Source of the DNA: Corynebacterium atypicum
Lineage (GTDB): Bacteria; Actinomycetota; Actinomycetes; Mycobacteriales; Mycobacteriaceae
Direction: 5' to 3'
DNA length: 64,000 bases
Assembly: GCF_000732945.1 (NCBI RefSeq)
Contig: NZ_CP008944.1
Location: 62,001-126,000, forward strand
The translations under genes were made by a program, and so were the position numbers. The notes under the pieces are model-generated. The model was not told the DNA's origin. It saw only the letters and a list, made by a program, of their open reading frames with translations, and made no database searches. Positions 63,010-64,000 of this stretch are shown one piece after another. Position 1 is the first letter of the stretch. Each line of letters opens with the position of its first letter.

Positions 63010-63954
63010 ATGGCTATCGATCTCGCCGAGCGCCCCGCTTCGCGAGGAGGCGCGCACGCGCGCCGGCAAGACCGTTCAAAGCTGCAGAAATTCGTGCCCC
63101 TCATCCTGGTCCTTGCCGGGCTGGTGGTCATGTTGTACCCGGTGCTCGCGACGCTGCTGAATAACTCCCAGCAGTCGGGTGAGGCCCGGGCCTACACCGA
63201 ACAAATCCAAAGCGCCACCACCGCCGCCGAGCGCGAGGCTGCGATCGCCAGCGCCCGCAAGTGGAACGAGGAGAACCAGGGCCGCCCGGTCTTGGATCCC
63301 TGGTTGGCGCGCATAACTGAAGATAATGACGACTATCGCGCGTACCTGGCCGAGCTGAGCCTTAGCGATGCGATGGGGCGCGTGATCATCCCGTCCATCA
63401 AGTCGGATCTGCCGGTCTATCACGGCACCACAGAGAAAGTTCTGCAGAACGGCATCGGCCACCTCTTTGGCAGCTCCTTGCCGGTAGGCGGCGCGGGTAC
63501 CCATGCGGTGCTCACCGGGCACACCGGACTGGCCGCATCGATGTTGTGGGACAACCTCACCGATGTGCGTGAGGGCGACGCCTTCTACCTACAGGTGGCC
63601 GGGGAGAAGATGAAGTACGTCGTCGACGATATCCGTGTGGTCGAGCCGCAGGACACGGGAACCCTGGTGCCGGAGGAAGGACTCGACCAGGTCACCTTGA
63701 TTACCTGCACTCCCTACGGCATTAACACGCACCGGCTGTTGGTCACCGGCCAGCGCGCCCCGCTGGATCCGGACGACGAGCAGGTATTTGCCGCTCACCA
63801 CAGCCCCTGGCAGTGGTGGCAGACGGCGGTCCTGGCCGTGGTGGCCGTGGTGCTTGCCGTGATCATCTACCGCGCGCTGCGCGCCCGGCGGGCCACTTCG
63901 GTAGCACCCGTGGCTGGGGCTGGCCGCGCCGCTGAACCTGGAAAAGAGAAGTAA
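63010..63954 (+). CDS. Class C (pilin-polymerising) sortase
   Basis: 314 residues. A membrane helix at about 27-48 is followed by the class C lid motif Asp-Pro-Trp (96-98, in VLDPWLAR), the catalytic His171 in LTGHTGL, Cys233 in TLITCTPYG and Arg242 in INTHRL, and a second, C-terminal membrane helix (about 270-288) typical of class C. It joins pilin subunits by linking the LPxTG threonine to the pilin-motif lysine, outside the cell. AAAAGGAG precedes the ATG. Directly coupled to the next gene through TAATG. Confidence 0.94.
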   Translation: MAIDLAERPASRGGAHARRQDRSKLQKFVPLILVLAGLVVMLYPVLATLLNNSQQSGEARAYTEQIQSATTAAEREAAIASARKWNEENQGRPVLDPWLARITEDNDDYRAYLAELSLSDAMGRVIIPSIKSDLPVYHGTTEKVLQNGIGHLFGSSLPVGGAGTHAVLTGHTGLAASMLWDNLTDVREGDAFYLQVAGEKMKYVVDDIRVVEPQDTGTLVPEEGLDQVTLITCTPYGINTHRLLVTGQRAPLDPDDEQVFAAHHSPWQWWQTAVLAVVAVVLAVIIYRALRARRATSVAPVAGAGRAAEPGKEK

Positions 63955-64000
63955 TGCGTAACTTCATTGCTGTAGACGCCCGGGGAAATGAGCGCCTGCG
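63954..64000 (+). CDS. Start of the next gene of the pilus operon (cut by right edge)
   Basis: The ATG overlaps the sortase stop codon (TAATG, 63952-63956), the hallmark of translational coupling, and GAAAAGAGAAG upstream is a plausible ribosome binding site. Only 15 codons are visible (MRNFIAVDARGNERL). This does not look like a standard signal peptide, so whether it encodes a further pilin or another protein is undetermined. Confidence 0.5.
   Translation, partial: MRNFIAVDARGNERL

Overview
The window reads as a chromosomal segment of a high-GC mycolic-acid actinobacterium, most likely a Corynebacterium. The decisive evidence is one contiguous block of arabinogalactan/lipoarabinomannan genes (emb-type arabinosyltransferase, aftA, dprE2, dprE1, gtrA, glfT1, wzt/wzm) in the order known from the mycobacterial Rv3777-Rv3793 region, together with a class C sortase pilus locus and corynebacterial accessory genes. 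Four kinds of tRNA genes and many housekeeping genes show this is core chromosome; I see no prophage, integrase, IS transposase or CRISPR array.

Layout. 1-9.5 kb: a multi-membrane protein cut by the left edge, a small holin-like membrane protein, a HAD hydrolase, a gamma carbonic anhydrase, a DUF222/HNH nuclease-like protein, a degenerate ROK regulator and a class III-type sirtuin. 9.5-22.3 kb: a DUF885 protein, a frameshifted AbrB-type permease, the helicase HrpB, a secreted protein with a possible beta-pore-forming core, an acetyltransferase, an SDR, an amber-interrupted LysE exporter, an S4 protein, a VOC protein and an alpha/beta hydrolase. 22.3-28.6 kb: a fatty-acid cluster (MaoC/HtdX-like dehydratase, FabG4-like reductase, FadA2-like thiolase and a frameshifted acyl-CoA-oxidase-type enzyme). 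28.6-32.6 kb: an M13 peptidase, a one-pass membrane protein and a PrsW-type protease. 32.6-48.6 kb: the cell-wall arabinan/galactan block. 48.8-57.9 kb: tRNA genes interspersed with yhdH-like, pat, mgtE, an amber-interrupted anion transporter, tyrA, tadA with its partner, and csbD. 58-60.6 kb: an MMPL exporter. 60.6-64 kb: an AT-rich control region with a 28-bp palindrome and a run of ten G, then a shaft pilin (frameshifted), a class C sortase and the start of a further gene.

How the genes work together. DprE1/DprE2 make decaprenyl-phosphoryl arabinose, the donor for AftA and Emb; GtrA probably assists lipid-linked sugar handling; GlfT1 starts the galactan and Wzm/Wzt would export the lipid-linked galactan. 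A class V aminotransferase-fold protein in the same block contains no lysine at all, so it cannot use the normal PLP chemistry.

A striking feature is the number of broken genes: three single-base frameshifts (AbrB, acyl-CoA oxidase, pilin) and two in-frame amber codons (LysE, DASS transporter) within 64 kb. This is either sequencing/assembly error, ongoing gene decay, or, for the pilus locus, possible phase variation. The most promising leads are the pilus control region, the lysine-free aminotransferase-like protein, and the secreted beta-rich protein at 15.3-16.7 kb.
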